The notes under the pieces were generated by a model. The model did no database searches. It saw only the letters and a program-made list of their open reading frames with translations, and was not told the origin of the DNA. Position numbers and translations under genes: made by a program. Source: Cycloclasticus sp. (GTDB taxonomy: Bacteria > Pseudomonadota > Gammaproteobacteria > Methylococcales > Cycloclasticaceae). Taken from it: a stretch of 46,684 nucleotides of DNA. Positions 15,686 through 24,210 of the stretch are shown here, piece after piece. Within the stretch, counting starts at the first letter, position 1, and each line of letters opens with the position of its first letter. The stretch spans positions 1 to 46,684 of the forward strand of contig DUCS01000029.1 of the NCBI GenBank assembly GCA_012959695.1, read 5' to 3'.

Positions 15686-16491
15686 GATTAGGTCATGCGG
15701 TTATTGCTTTAAAAGGCATCATTAAACGCGAGCTATGGCGTTTCTTGCGTCAGCGTGAACGCTTTGTTGCAGCACTGGTTCGCCCGCTGGTTTGGTTGTT
15801 TGTATTTGCGGCGGGGTTCCGTTCCACCTTGGGCATTGCGATTATTCCACCGTATGAAACGTATATTTTGTATGAAGTGTACATTGCAGCGGGCCTTATC
15901 GGCATGATTCAACTCTTTAATGGCATGCAAAGTTCTTTGTCGATGGTGTATGACCGTGAAATGGGCAGCATGAAAACCTTATTGGTGAGTCCTTTGCCAC
16001 GTTGGTTTTTGTTGACCGGTAAGCTGTTGGCGGGAACTTCGGTGTCTATTCTTCAAGCTTACGTGTTTCTTTTAATTGCTTGGTTTTACGATATTCAAGC
16101 GCCGTTGCTAGGTTACGTCACCTTATTTCCTGCGCTGGTACTTGCGGGGTTGATGTTGGGTGCGCTGGGTATGTTGTTGTCATCCTTTATTAAACAGTTA
16201 GAAAACTTTGCGGGGGTGATGAATTTTGTTATTTTCCCGATGTTTTTTATGTCTACTGCGTTATACCCGCTGTGGAAAATTAAAGAGTCCAGTGAATTGC
16301 TACACACTTTGGCCAGCTATAACCCTTTTTCTCAAGCCGTTGAGCTGATTCGTTTTGCTTTGTATGGGCAATTTAATTTGTATGCGTTTGCCTATACGTT
16401 AGCGGCCTTTGTTGTTTTTATGGCAGTGGCTGTTTGGGGCTATAACCCATCAAAAGGCATGATGGTTAAAAAAGGCGGCGGCCCTAGGTGA
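15682..16491 (+). CDS. ABC-2 type permease, PQQ-associated (PedC-like)
   Basis: A 269-residue inner-membrane protein with six hydrophobic helices and the ABC-2 hallmark stretch [19 protein letters not shown] near residue 92. A second helical cluster has [18 protein letters not shown] near residue 195, typical of drug/polysaccharide exporter permeases. It is the last gene of the four-gene operon. Homologues are named PedC in phenylethanol degradation clusters. Direction (efflux) is inferred from the ABC-2 class; the substrate is unknown. No PQQ dehydrogenase, cytochrome or pqq biosynthesis gene is present within the window. Confidence 0.87.
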   Translation: MRLGHAVIALKGIIKRELWRFLRQRERFVAALVRPLVWLFVFAAGFRSTLGIAIIPPYETYILYEVYIAAGLIGMIQLFNGMQSSLSMVYDREMGSMKTLLVSPLPRWFLLTGKLLAGTSVSILQAYVFLLIAWFYDIQAPLLGYVTLFPALVLAGLMLGALGMLLSSFIKQLENFAGVMNFVIFPMFFMSTALYPLWKIKESSELLHTLASYNPFSQAVELIRFALYGQFNLYAFAYTLAAFVVFMAVAVWGYNPSKGMMVKKGGGPR

Positions 16492-16503
16492 AACGTGTGC
16501 TTG

Positions 16504-16512
16504 TGGTAAAAT
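16504..16512 (+). promoter_or_regulatory. candidate extended -10 promoter of miaB
   Basis: TGG followed by TAAAAT (16507-16512) is an extended -10 pattern, 10 bases before the miaB ATG. No good -35 and no Shine-Dalgarno are visible, so the leader would be about four bases. Confidence 0.35.
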
Positions 16513-16522
16513 TCACCTCAAT

Positions 16523-17896
16523 ATGAAGAAAAAACTATTTATACGGACCCACGGCTGTCAGATGAATGAATATGATTCTGAAAAAATGGTTGCTGTGCTT
16601 GAAGAATCGCACAACGTGGTGCTCACCGAAAACGAAAAAGAAGCGGATATTTTGCTGCTGAATACTTGCTCGATTCGTGAAAAAGCACAAGAAAGAGTGT
16701 TTCATCAATTAGGCCGTTGGCGCCCACTAAAAGAAAAGAACCCGGACTTGTTGATTGGCGTAGGCGGCTGCGTTGCCAGCCAAGAAGGCAAAGTGATACG
16801 ACGTAGAGCGCCGTATGTTGACGTGGTGTTTGGCCCGCAAACATTACACCGTCTGCCGGCGATGTTAAAACAAGCGCAAACGAAAAAGAAATTGGTCATG
16901 GATATCTCATTCCCCGAAATTGAGAAATTTGATAACTTACCCGAACCACGCGCCGAAGGTCCAAAGGCGTTTGTATCGGTGATGGAAGGTTGCAGTAAAT
17001 ATTGCACCTTCTGTGTCGTGCCTTATACGCGTGGTGAAGAAGTGAGTCGCCCATTGAATGATGTCATTACCGAAATTTCCAGCTTAGCATCGCAAGGTGT
17101 ACGAGAAGTTAACCTGCTGGGGCAAAATGTAAATGCTTATCGCGGTGAAATGGCAGATGGAGATATCGCTGATTTTGCCTTATTGCTGCATTATGTAGCG
17201 GCGGTTGATGGTATAGACCGTATTCGTTATACCACTTCACACCCAAAAGAATTTACCGACAGCTTAATTCAAGCATACGAAGAAATCCCTGAATTGGTTA
17301 GTCATCTTCATTTGCCGGTACAAAGCGGTAGTAATACGGTGCTGGCGAGAATGAAGCGTGGGCATGAAATTGAAACGTATATTGAGAAGCTCGCGCGATT
17401 GAAGGAGATTCGCCCAAACATCAGCTTTTCATCGGATTTCATTGTTGGTTTTCCGCAAGAAACAGATGAGGAATTTGAAGATACAATTAAACTGATTGAG
17501 CAGATTGGTTTTGATTTTTCATTTAGCTTTATTTTCAGTGCGCGTCCCGGTACACCAGCGGCGGACATGCCTGACGATATTGATATGAACATTAAAAAGC
17601 AGCGACTAGAAAGGCTGCAACAGATTAATAAAGAAAGAACGGCGCAGATATCAAAGGATATGATAGGTACGACACAGTCAATTTTGGTCGAAGGTGAATC
17701 AAAGAAAAATTCGTTGCAAATGTCAGGGCGTACAGAAAATAATCGCGTTGTTAATTTTGCAGGTCATCGGCGTTTGGCAGGCCAATTTGTGGATGTTTAT
17801 ATCACAGAAGCATTGCCATATTCATTAAGAGGGCGCTTGGTTAAGGCGAGCTCACAGCCAATGGCTGAAATAGATGAGAGGCAGTCGGTTTTTTAA
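16523..17896 (+). CDS. miaB: tRNA-2-methylthio-N6-dimethylallyladenosine synthase MiaB
   Basis: A radical-SAM methylthiotransferase that adds the 2-methylthio group to i6A37 of tRNAs reading U-starting codons. Of 457 residues, the N-terminal MTTase domain has the auxiliary-cluster cysteines at 12, 49 and 83 ([25 protein letters not shown]). The radical-SAM triplet lies in [17 protein letters not shown] near 155-165, and a TRAM domain closes the protein (about 375-440). The start matches the usual MiaB N-terminus. It leads the conserved miaB-phoH-ybeY-corC-lnt group, with phoH starting at the very next base. Confidence 0.97.
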   Translation: MKKKLFIRTHGCQMNEYDSEKMVAVLEESHNVVLTENEKEADILLLNTCSIREKAQERVFHQLGRWRPLKEKNPDLLIGVGGCVASQEGKVIRRRAPYVDVVFGPQTLHRLPAMLKQAQTKKKLVMDISFPEIEKFDNLPEPRAEGPKAFVSVMEGCSKYCTFCVVPYTRGEEVSRPLNDVITEISSLASQGVREVNLLGQNVNAYRGEMADGDIADFALLLHYVAAVDGIDRIRYTTSHPKEFTDSLIQAYEEIPELVSHLHLPVQSGSNTVLARMKRGHEIETYIEKLARLKEIRPNISFSSDFIVGFPQETDEEFEDTIKLIEQIGFDFSFSFIFSARPGTPAADMPDDIDMNIKKQRLERLQQINKERTAQISKDMIGTTQSILVEGESKKNSLQMSGRTENNRVVNFAGHRRLAGQFVDVYITEALPYSLRGRLVKASSQPMAEIDERQSVF

Positions 17897-18859
17897 TTGA
17901 GTATCCCAATAACAAATAAAGACGTTAGCATAGAGCCTGTTGACAATAAGCGCTTGGCGAACTTATGTGGCCAATTTAATGAGCACTTAAAGCAGTTAGA
18001 AAAGCGCTTGAATGTCGACATTAAAAATCGCGGCAATCATTTTAATATTAGTGGTTCTGGTGCCGATGTTTCAGCCGCAATTAAAGCGATAGAAGATATG
18101 TATGCAAGTACAGAAATTGATCAATTAACACCTGAAAAGGTGCATTTACTGATGCAGGAAAATCAAATGGATGTAACTCAACCTGCGGATATCGATGACT
18201 CGGTTGTTATTCGCACGCGTAAAAAAGTGATTAAGCCTCGCGGTGGAAATCAGCTAGCCTATGTTAAAAGCATTCCTAAAAATGACATTGTTTTTGGTAT
18301 TGGCCCAGCGGGAACAGGTAAAACCTATCTTGCTGTTGCTTGTGCGGTAGAGGCGTTAGAATCGGAAAAAGTAGCCCGTATTATTTTAACAAGACCGGCG
18401 GTTGAAGCCGGTGAACGATTGGGTTTTTTACCGGGTGATTTGAGTGAAAAGATTAATCCTTATTTGCGGCCTTTGTATGACGCCTTATATGAAATGTTGG
18501 GCGTTGAGCGTGTAGAAAAACTGATTGAAAAAAAGATCATTGAAATAGCGCCATTAGCCTTTATGCGGGGCAGAACACTAAGTGACGCGTTTATTATTTT
18601 GGATGAGGCGCAAAACACGACACCTGAACAAATCAAAATGTTTTTAACGCGAATTGGTTATGGTTCAACGGTCGTTGTAACAGGGGATATTACTCAGATT
18701 GATCTACCTGGGCATACAGAGTCTGGTTTGAAGCAAGTGATGAAAATACTAACAAACATCCCCAGCATTAGTTTTACTCAATTTAAAGCATCAGATGTCG
18801 TTCGCCACCCAATAGTGCAAAAAATTGTTTCTGCCTATGAGACGTATAGCGAAAAATGA
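17897..18859 (+). CDS. ybeZ: PhoH-like ATPase (YbeZ)
   Basis: A P-loop ATPase of 320 residues: an N-terminal KH-like segment (DIKNRGNHFNISGSG near 40), Walker A GPAGTGKTYLA near 139 and Walker B AFIILDEAQNTTPEQ near 230. It works with the endoribonuclease YbeY in rRNA processing and RNA quality control. The start must be TTG at 17897, directly after the miaB stop, because the conserved N-terminus (SIEPVDNKRLANLCG) begins within a dozen codons. The stop overlaps ybeY by 4 bases, consistent with coupled translation. Helicase-like activity is known for relatives but not shown here. Confidence 0.95.
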   Translation: MSIPITNKDVSIEPVDNKRLANLCGQFNEHLKQLEKRLNVDIKNRGNHFNISGSGADVSAAIKAIEDMYASTEIDQLTPEKVHLLMQENQMDVTQPADIDDSVVIRTRKKVIKPRGGNQLAYVKSIPKNDIVFGIGPAGTGKTYLAVACAVEALESEKVARIILTRPAVEAGERLGFLPGDLSEKINPYLRPLYDALYEMLGVERVEKLIEKKIIEIAPLAFMRGRTLSDAFIILDEAQNTTPEQIKMFLTRIGYGSTVVVTGDITQIDLPGHTESGLKQVMKILTNIPSISFTQFKASDVVRHPIVQKIVSAYETYSEK

Positions 18860-19314
18860 CGGTAAATATTCAAATAGTAAGTGAATGTTTAAACTTACCA
18901 AACGAAGAAGCGTTAACGCAGTGGGTTCAGTTAGCAATAAAGCAAAGACACAAAGCCGAAGTTGTTGTTCGAATTGTTGATGATGCAGAGTCTGCTGAAT
19001 TAAATGAAACTTATCGCCAAAAGAAAGGCCCAACCAATGTGTTAAGTTTTCCTTTTGAAGCGCCTGAGGGCTTGCCTATGGAGGCTTTAACGGAAGATGT
19101 TCTAGGTGACCTTGTGATATGCGCCCCTGTTGTTTTAAGAGAAGCAAGCGAACAGAGGAAGCCTGTGTTGTCACATTGGGCGCACATGGTGGTGCATGGT
19201 TGTTTGCATCTACAAGGCTATGATCATATTAATGCTAAAGACGCTGATGTGATGGAAAGCTTAGAGATAGAACTGTTAAATAATATAGGTATTAAAAACC
19301 CGTATGAGGGTTAA
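18856..19314 (+). CDS. ybeY: endoribonuclease YbeY
   Basis: A 152-residue zinc-dependent single-strand endoribonuclease needed for 16S rRNA 3'-end maturation and 70S ribosome quality control. The metal site H-G-x-L-H-L-x-G-Y-D-H is present as HGCLHLQGYDH near residues 114-124, and the PTNVLSFPFE core motif lies near 59. It overlaps ybeZ by 4 bases and precedes corC by 5 bases. Length and start agree with the family. Confidence 0.96.
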   Translation: MTVNIQIVSECLNLPNEEALTQWVQLAIKQRHKAEVVVRIVDDAESAELNETYRQKKGPTNVLSFPFEAPEGLPMEALTEDVLGDLVICAPVVLREASEQRKPVLSHWAHMVVHGCLHLQGYDHINAKDADVMESLEIELLNNIGIKNPYEG

Positions 19315-19319
19315 GTAAA

Positions 19320-20174
19320 ATGAATCAAACTCAAAACGATAAAGAAGAAAGCCGCTCATTGATTGAAAGGATTGGGCAAGCTTTGATGGGCGAACCCAAA
19401 GATCGTGAAGATTTAGTGCAATTGATGCGTGATGCAGAAAAAAGAGGCTTGCTAGGGCAAGACGCATTGGCAATGATAGAAGGCGTGTTGCAGGTGTCAG
19501 AATTGCAAGTGCGTGACATTATGATTCCCCGTTCAAATATTGTCTTCATCCCAAGGGAAGCTGGTATCGATGATATTTACCCTTTAGTGATTGATTCTGC
19601 GCATTCACGTTTCCCTGTTCAAGATGAAGAAACATCGCAAGTGGCAGGTATTTTATTAGCGAAGGATTTGTTGAGTTATGCGGCATCAAGCAAAGCGCAA
19701 AAATTTGATGTTAGGGATGTCATGCGCCACGCCATTTTTGTGCCTGAGAGTAAACGCTTGAATGTCATGCTGCATGAGTTTAGAGCGAATCGAAATCATA
19801 TGGCGATTGTGATCGATGAATACGGCTCAGTGGCAGGGTTAGTCACTATTGAAGACGTGTTGGAACAAATAGTTGGTGAGATTGAAGACGAACACGATTT
19901 TGAAGAAGAAGCGTTTATTCTCCAACGCAATGAAACTGAATTTAACATCAAAGCATTAACCGAAATTGACGACTTTAATGACCGTTTCGACACGAATTAT
20001 TCAGACGATGAAGTTCATACAGTTGGTGGCATGGTGGTAAGAAGTTTTGGGCACGTACCCGAACACGGAGAAACAACTCAAATTGATGGTTTTCTATTTG
20101 AAGTACTAAGAGCTGATAAACGGCGTGTGCACTTGCTTCGCATGACGATGACTGATGCTTCTACTGAAGCTTAA
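19320..20174 (+). CDS. corC: CorC/YbeX family CBS-domain protein
   Basis: A soluble protein of 284 residues without the DUF21 membrane domain. A CBS pair starts at VRDIMIPRSNIVFIP near residue 63 and at VRDVMRHAIFVPES near 130, with AIVIDEYGSVAGLVTIEDVLEQIVGEI near 165-190. The C-terminal CorC_HlyC domain (VHTVGGMVVRSFGHVPE) is near 235. Historically linked to magnesium/cobalt efflux, this gene is more recently tied to ribosome metabolism by its linkage to ybeY. It is fourth in the conserved cluster and 11 bases before lnt. Confidence 0.93.
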   Translation: MNQTQNDKEESRSLIERIGQALMGEPKDREDLVQLMRDAEKRGLLGQDALAMIEGVLQVSELQVRDIMIPRSNIVFIPREAGIDDIYPLVIDSAHSRFPVQDEETSQVAGILLAKDLLSYAASSKAQKFDVRDVMRHAIFVPESKRLNVMLHEFRANRNHMAIVIDEYGSVAGLVTIEDVLEQIVGEIEDEHDFEEEAFILQRNETEFNIKALTEIDDFNDRFDTNYSDDEVHTVGGMVVRSFGHVPEHGETTQIDGFLFEVLRADKRRVHLLRMTMTDASTEA

Positions 20175-20185
20175 TTAGCCGAAGC

Positions 20186-21703
20186 TTGACGGGTACATTG
20201 GTGGAGCGATTTAAGCAGGCAAACCCTACCCTAATAGCGTTGTTATCTGGCGCACTGCTTCCTCTGGCCTTTGCGCCCTACGATTTTCCTGTGATGGCCA
20301 TTGTGTCATTGCTGTGTTTTTTATTCGTGCTCAAGTCATTAATCCCCTTGCAAGCTGCAAAAGCGGGCTACGCATTTGGTTGGGGTTATTTTGGCCACGG
20401 TGTGTACTGGGTTTATTTTAGTATTCATCACTTTGGCCATGCGCCGTTATGGTTGGCGGTGATTATTATGCTGGGCATGGTGGCGATTTTAGCGCTGTAC
20501 ATGTCGTTGTTTGCTTTCTTACTTAATCGTTATTTTCAAGAGCGCACAATGGTTCGCTATCTTGTGGCATTGCCGACGTTATGGCTGGCGTTAGAAGCAC
20601 TACGTGGCGTTTTGTTCACGGGGTTTCCTTGGCTGTCTCTTGGCTTTAGTCAAATGGATACCGGGTTATCTGGTTGGGCTCCTGTGTTGGGTGTTTTGGG
20701 CGTGTCGTGGTTTGTGGTGCTGACCGTTGGCGGGGTGATGTGCTTGCTGTTATGTACGGAGATGAAAAATAAAGTATTGGCCAGCGTGTTGGTACTCGCA
20801 TCATGGGTTGTGGGGTTGGGGCTTCAAGACGTGACATGGGTTGAACCTGCAGGTGAGCCTATTGAGGTAGCATTATTGCAAGGAAATATTCCGCAAGAAA
20901 TTAAGTGGTTACGCGCTTTTCGGCAAATAAATATTGATATATACATGCACATGACGCGGCAACAACGCGACGTGGATTTAATTGTTTGGCCAGAAACAGC
21001 CATTCCCGCTTTTTATCATGTCGTGCAAAACAGTTTAATGCCGACATTAAAACGAGAGGCGGAGGCCTTCCAGTCGGATATTGTGCTTGGTTTACCCGTG
21101 ATGCCGGAAGGTACGGGTGATTACTACAACGGTTTGTACAGCGTGCGTCAATCAAACGATTTTTACCTTAAACGCCATTTGGTACCGTTGGGTGAGTATT
21201 TGCCGCTAAAGCCATTGTCGACAATTATCTTAGATTTTATGCAGATTCCAATGTCTGATTTTACCGCAGGTAATGATAATCAACGGTTGTTACAGGGCGC
21301 AGGTTATCTCTTTGCATCCTCTATTTGTTACGAGGATGTGTTTCAGCAAACTTCGATTTATGGTTTGCCAGAAGCCGCATACTTGATTAATGTGAGTAAT
21401 GACACCTGGTTTGGTGACACCATTGCGCCGTATCAACATTTGCAAATGGCAAGGATGCGAGCACTAGAAAGTGGCCGGTTTTTACTACGTTCCACCAACA
21501 CAGGGCTGACAGCGATTGTTGACCAACAGGGAAAAATTGTTAAGCAAGCCCCCATGTTTAAGCGTTTTGCATTAACAGGGGAGATAACGCCGCTTCAAGG
21601 TTCGACACCCTTTGTTCGAGGGGGTTGGTGGCTGATATTTGTTTTAATTACCGGTATGCTAGTGGTGAGTTTGTTAAAACGAGACAGAAGGGTTGAACGA
21701 TGA
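20186..21703 (+). CDS. lnt: apolipoprotein N-acyltransferase Lnt
   Basis: An inner-membrane enzyme that adds the third acyl chain to lipoproteins. Of 505 residues, about 200 form N-terminal membrane helices, a carbon-nitrogen hydrolase domain follows, and a last helix lies near 485. The catalytic Glu is in VWPETAIPAF near 269, the Lys is in YLKRHLVPLGEYLP near 333, and the Cys is in SSICYEDVF near 383. Start is TTG 20186 or a slightly later TTG (20198) or GTG (20201); none has a clear ribosome binding site. It overlaps the next gene by 4 bases. Confidence 0.95.
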   Translation: MTGTLVERFKQANPTLIALLSGALLPLAFAPYDFPVMAIVSLLCFLFVLKSLIPLQAAKAGYAFGWGYFGHGVYWVYFSIHHFGHAPLWLAVIIMLGMVAILALYMSLFAFLLNRYFQERTMVRYLVALPTLWLALEALRGVLFTGFPWLSLGFSQMDTGLSGWAPVLGVLGVSWFVVLTVGGVMCLLLCTEMKNKVLASVLVLASWVVGLGLQDVTWVEPAGEPIEVALLQGNIPQEIKWLRAFRQINIDIYMHMTRQQRDVDLIVWPETAIPAFYHVVQNSLMPTLKREAEAFQSDIVLGLPVMPEGTGDYYNGLYSVRQSNDFYLKRHLVPLGEYLPLKPLSTIILDFMQIPMSDFTAGNDNQRLLQGAGYLFASSICYEDVFQQTSIYGLPEAAYLINVSNDTWFGDTIAPYQHLQMARMRALESGRFLLRSTNTGLTAIVDQQGKIVKQAPMFKRFALTGEITPLQGSTPFVRGGWWLIFVLITGMLVVSLLKRDRRVER

Positions 21704-23103
21704 AAAAGGTGGTAGGGGTATTAGCGGCGCTACTCAGTTGTGCTTTTCAGGTCAGCGCAGAAACGAACACGGCAATTGATAATTGGACAACGTTTGCGCA
21801 ACAAACGGGTAAGCCCGAACATCAAAAGTGGTTAGAGGCTATCTCCGACCCTAGAGCGATAACGCTAGCAAAACGTTGGAAAGAATTGCGAGGGTTTGAC
21901 GCATATGATGCCTTGGCTAAGTACCAAATCCCAACGGAGTTAAAGCCGGGTTTGGTGATTAATAAAAGCAATATAGGACAGTATCCTTGGTTAAAAGACT
22001 ATTTGCCTCGCGATTATATGAAGAGCTTAAATAGCGATACGGGCTTTGTACGAGAAATTAGCATTGTGCCGACCAATACGTACTACATGAACGCAGGTGT
22101 ATTGAAGGCAACCTTGGCAATACAAGGCAAAAATTTAACACCAACAACGGATGAATATAGCACCTTGGTAAATCCTGATGGTTCGGCGACTTTGTTGAAC
22201 GATGAAACAGCCAGTGCGATCCCGTATTTAAACCCTAAAGATGGTTTGGAGTTGAACTGGTCGTTTATAGCGCATGGCGTGGGAACAGAAACATTAATTT
22301 TTGACCCGATGATTTCAAATTCTTGTGACGATAAAGGTAGTTTAGATGTCCAGTACACAGGCCTAATTTGGTGGCAAAAATTTCATGGCCGCCAAACAAT
22401 TGAGCCGTTGGGAAGCATAGATGATAAAGACGACTTGATAGAAGGCGGGTCTTTATACGTGGTTTCACCGAATGATGTGAGCGGTATTGCGGCTGTCCGG
22501 CAGCGAGCTGCGCTAGGGGATAAAACAGATGACTTTAGAATATTCATCCCCAGCATGCGTAGAACACGAATTTTATCGGGCAACGATGCCCAAGATCCCA
22601 TGTATTACGGTTTAGAAGTAACGTGGGATGATTGGCGTGCTTACTGGGCTAAAACGGATTTAAACACGTTCGAGTATAAGATGCTGGGTGAACGGCTAAT
22701 ATTGTCATCACCCGAAACGGGCTATATTTACCGTTCAGCAGACATGAATGAAAGCCAGTGTGCCTGGAATAATATGGAAATGGAACTGCGTCCAGTGTGG
22801 GTGTTAGAGGTGACCGATAAAATTGGCAAATACCAGTATAAGACGCGGACTATTTATATTGACCAAGAAACGTATTATGCCCAATTCCAAGAAATGTCAG
22901 ATAAGCGTGGTGAGCCATATAGAACATGGGACGATAGTCGTTCTTGGCGTCCTTTTGATGGTGATGCACAATGGGATCGCATCACTATTCATAATGAATT
23001 TAATAACCGTTTAAATATTATTACGGTAACGCCGGATTGGGATGATCGTGGCGAAAAAGTAACTGAAGAGTATTTTGACGTTGATCAGCTTAGAGACATG
23101 TAG
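21700..23103 (+). CDS. DUF1329-type envelope protein
   Basis: A 467-residue exported protein. The signal peptide is ambiguous: LLSC at residues 11-14 resembles a lipobox, but a type I site after QVSA (about residue 21) is equally good. The C-terminal half matches the DUF1329 (LolB/LolA-like) pattern: PSMRRTRILSG near 287, WDDWRAYWAK near 315, YKMLGERLIL and YIDQETYYAQFQEMSDKRGE near 405. Relatives occur beside RND transporters and in ester, alkane and aromatic degradation clusters; function unknown. Coupling by ATGA to lnt is unusual and, with the possible lipobox, hints at a lipoprotein-related envelope role. It ends 10 bases from the convergent xylA. Confidence 0.7.
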   Translation: MKKVVGVLAALLSCAFQVSAETNTAIDNWTTFAQQTGKPEHQKWLEAISDPRAITLAKRWKELRGFDAYDALAKYQIPTELKPGLVINKSNIGQYPWLKDYLPRDYMKSLNSDTGFVREISIVPTNTYYMNAGVLKATLAIQGKNLTPTTDEYSTLVNPDGSATLLNDETASAIPYLNPKDGLELNWSFIAHGVGTETLIFDPMISNSCDDKGSLDVQYTGLIWWQKFHGRQTIEPLGSIDDKDDLIEGGSLYVVSPNDVSGIAAVRQRAALGDKTDDFRIFIPSMRRTRILSGNDAQDPMYYGLEVTWDDWRAYWAKTDLNTFEYKMLGERLILSSPETGYIYRSADMNESQCAWNNMEMELRPVWVLEVTDKIGKYQYKTRTIYIDQETYYAQFQEMSDKRGEPYRTWDDSRSWRPFDGDAQWDRITIHNEFNNRLNIITVTPDWDDRGEKVTEEYFDVDQLRDM

Positions 23104-23113
23104 CCCTAGCTTT

Positions 23114-24193
23114 TTAATTAGAGCTTTCTAACTGTCTAGAGTCCAAAAACTTATCGTAATGAATGTGGTCTAGGCTGATGTTTGCTTCTTCCAGTTTTAC
23201 TAGAGTAGCATCAATCATTCCCGGTGGGCCGCATAAATAGGCATGGCTATCAGACACAGCAAAGCCTGTTGTCTCATCGTTGATAAAATCGGTTACTAAG
23301 CCGCGCTTACCAGTCCAGTCAGAATCTTCTGGTTCATCTGACAAGATTGGGACGAATTTAAAGGTATTCGGCCATTGTTCAGTTAGGCTTTTCATTTCCT
23401 CTAGGCAGTACAAATCGCGTTGCGCTCTAGCACCAAATAAATAGGTGACAGGGCGATCGATTTTATTAGCGAGGGCCTCGTCTAAAATGGCTTTTAATGG
23501 CGCCATGCCACTGCCGCCAGCAACACCAAGAATCGGTTCTTCTGAAGTACGTAGCCAAAATGCGCCACTGGGACCGTGCAGTTCAAATGCTTCTCCCACG
23601 CGGTCTTTTTCAAACAACCATTCAGTGTAGCTGCCACCCGGTACGTTTCGAACATGGAACGTGAGTGATGTTTGCCCACCTTGTACAGGCGCTGAGGCAA
23701 ATGAGTAGCTACGATGGCGATCAAAGCCTTCAATGCCAATATCAGCGAATTGGCCGGCAGTGAAGGAGATGGCCCGATCAAGCTCGACGCTGACTTCTGC
23801 TATGTCGTGTGTCAACATATTAGTGGCAGTGATTTTACCTTTGTATGTTTCAAGAGGATGATTTGGGGTATGTGCATCAGCTTCTAATTCAATGGTGATA
23901 TCAGATTTTAATAAGGCCTGGCAGGCCAAAATATAACCCTCATCAATTTCGGCTTCAGATAAAGTATACGAGAAATCCATAATGGCTTTAACATCACCTT
24001 CAATCAGTTTGCATCGACAGTTGCCACAGGTGCCAACCGTACAGTGGTAAGGAAAGTTAACACCCTCGCTTAACGCAGTTTGTAATAGCGTATTGTTTTT
24101 AGGCACTTCAAACGTTTCGCCGGTTGGTTGAATAGTGGCGGATAAAGGCCCCTTTTTAGAACCGCCAAATAGGCTGCCGAATAGTTTTTTCAT
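23114..24193 (-). CDS. xylA: xylene monooxygenase electron-transfer component (2Fe-2S / FAD / NADH reductase)
   Basis: The reductase partner of the membrane hydroxylase, passing electrons from NADH to XylM. Of 359 residues, the N-terminal plant-type 2Fe-2S domain has Cys51, Cys56, Cys59 and Cys91 (CTVGTCGNC). The FAD domain has RSYSFASAP near 158, and the NAD domain has GVAGGSGMAPLKAIL near 215 and YLCGPPGM near 325. Colinear resemblance to the TOL-plasmid XylA is clear from memory (signatures, CLEEMKSL, WTGKRGLVT). It lies 17 bases after xylM on the minus strand, so the two form one operon. Electron-transfer role is firm; the in vivo substrate (xylenes, methylnaphthalenes or alkanes) is inference. 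Confidence 0.92.
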   Translation of the reverse strand: MKKLFGSLFGGSKKGPLSATIQPTGETFEVPKNNTLLQTALSEGVNFPYHCTVGTCGNCRCKLIEGDVKAIMDFSYTLSEAEIDEGYILACQALLKSDITIELEADAHTPNHPLETYKGKITATNMLTHDIAEVSVELDRAISFTAGQFADIGIEGFDRHRSYSFASAPVQGGQTSLTFHVRNVPGGSYTEWLFEKDRVGEAFELHGPSGAFWLRTSEEPILGVAGGSGMAPLKAILDEALANKIDRPVTYLFGARAQRDLYCLEEMKSLTEQWPNTFKFVPILSDEPEDSDWTGKRGLVTDFINDETTGFAVSDSHAYLCGPPGMIDATLVKLEEANISLDHIHYDKFLDSRQLESSN

Positions 24194-24210
24194 AAGTAGG
24201 TAAGGTGTGG

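Noticed and set aside
23104-23130. AGCTTT repeats between the convergent DUF1329 and xylA genes as a terminator
   Set aside because: The two AGCTTT copies are direct, not inverted, and form no stem.
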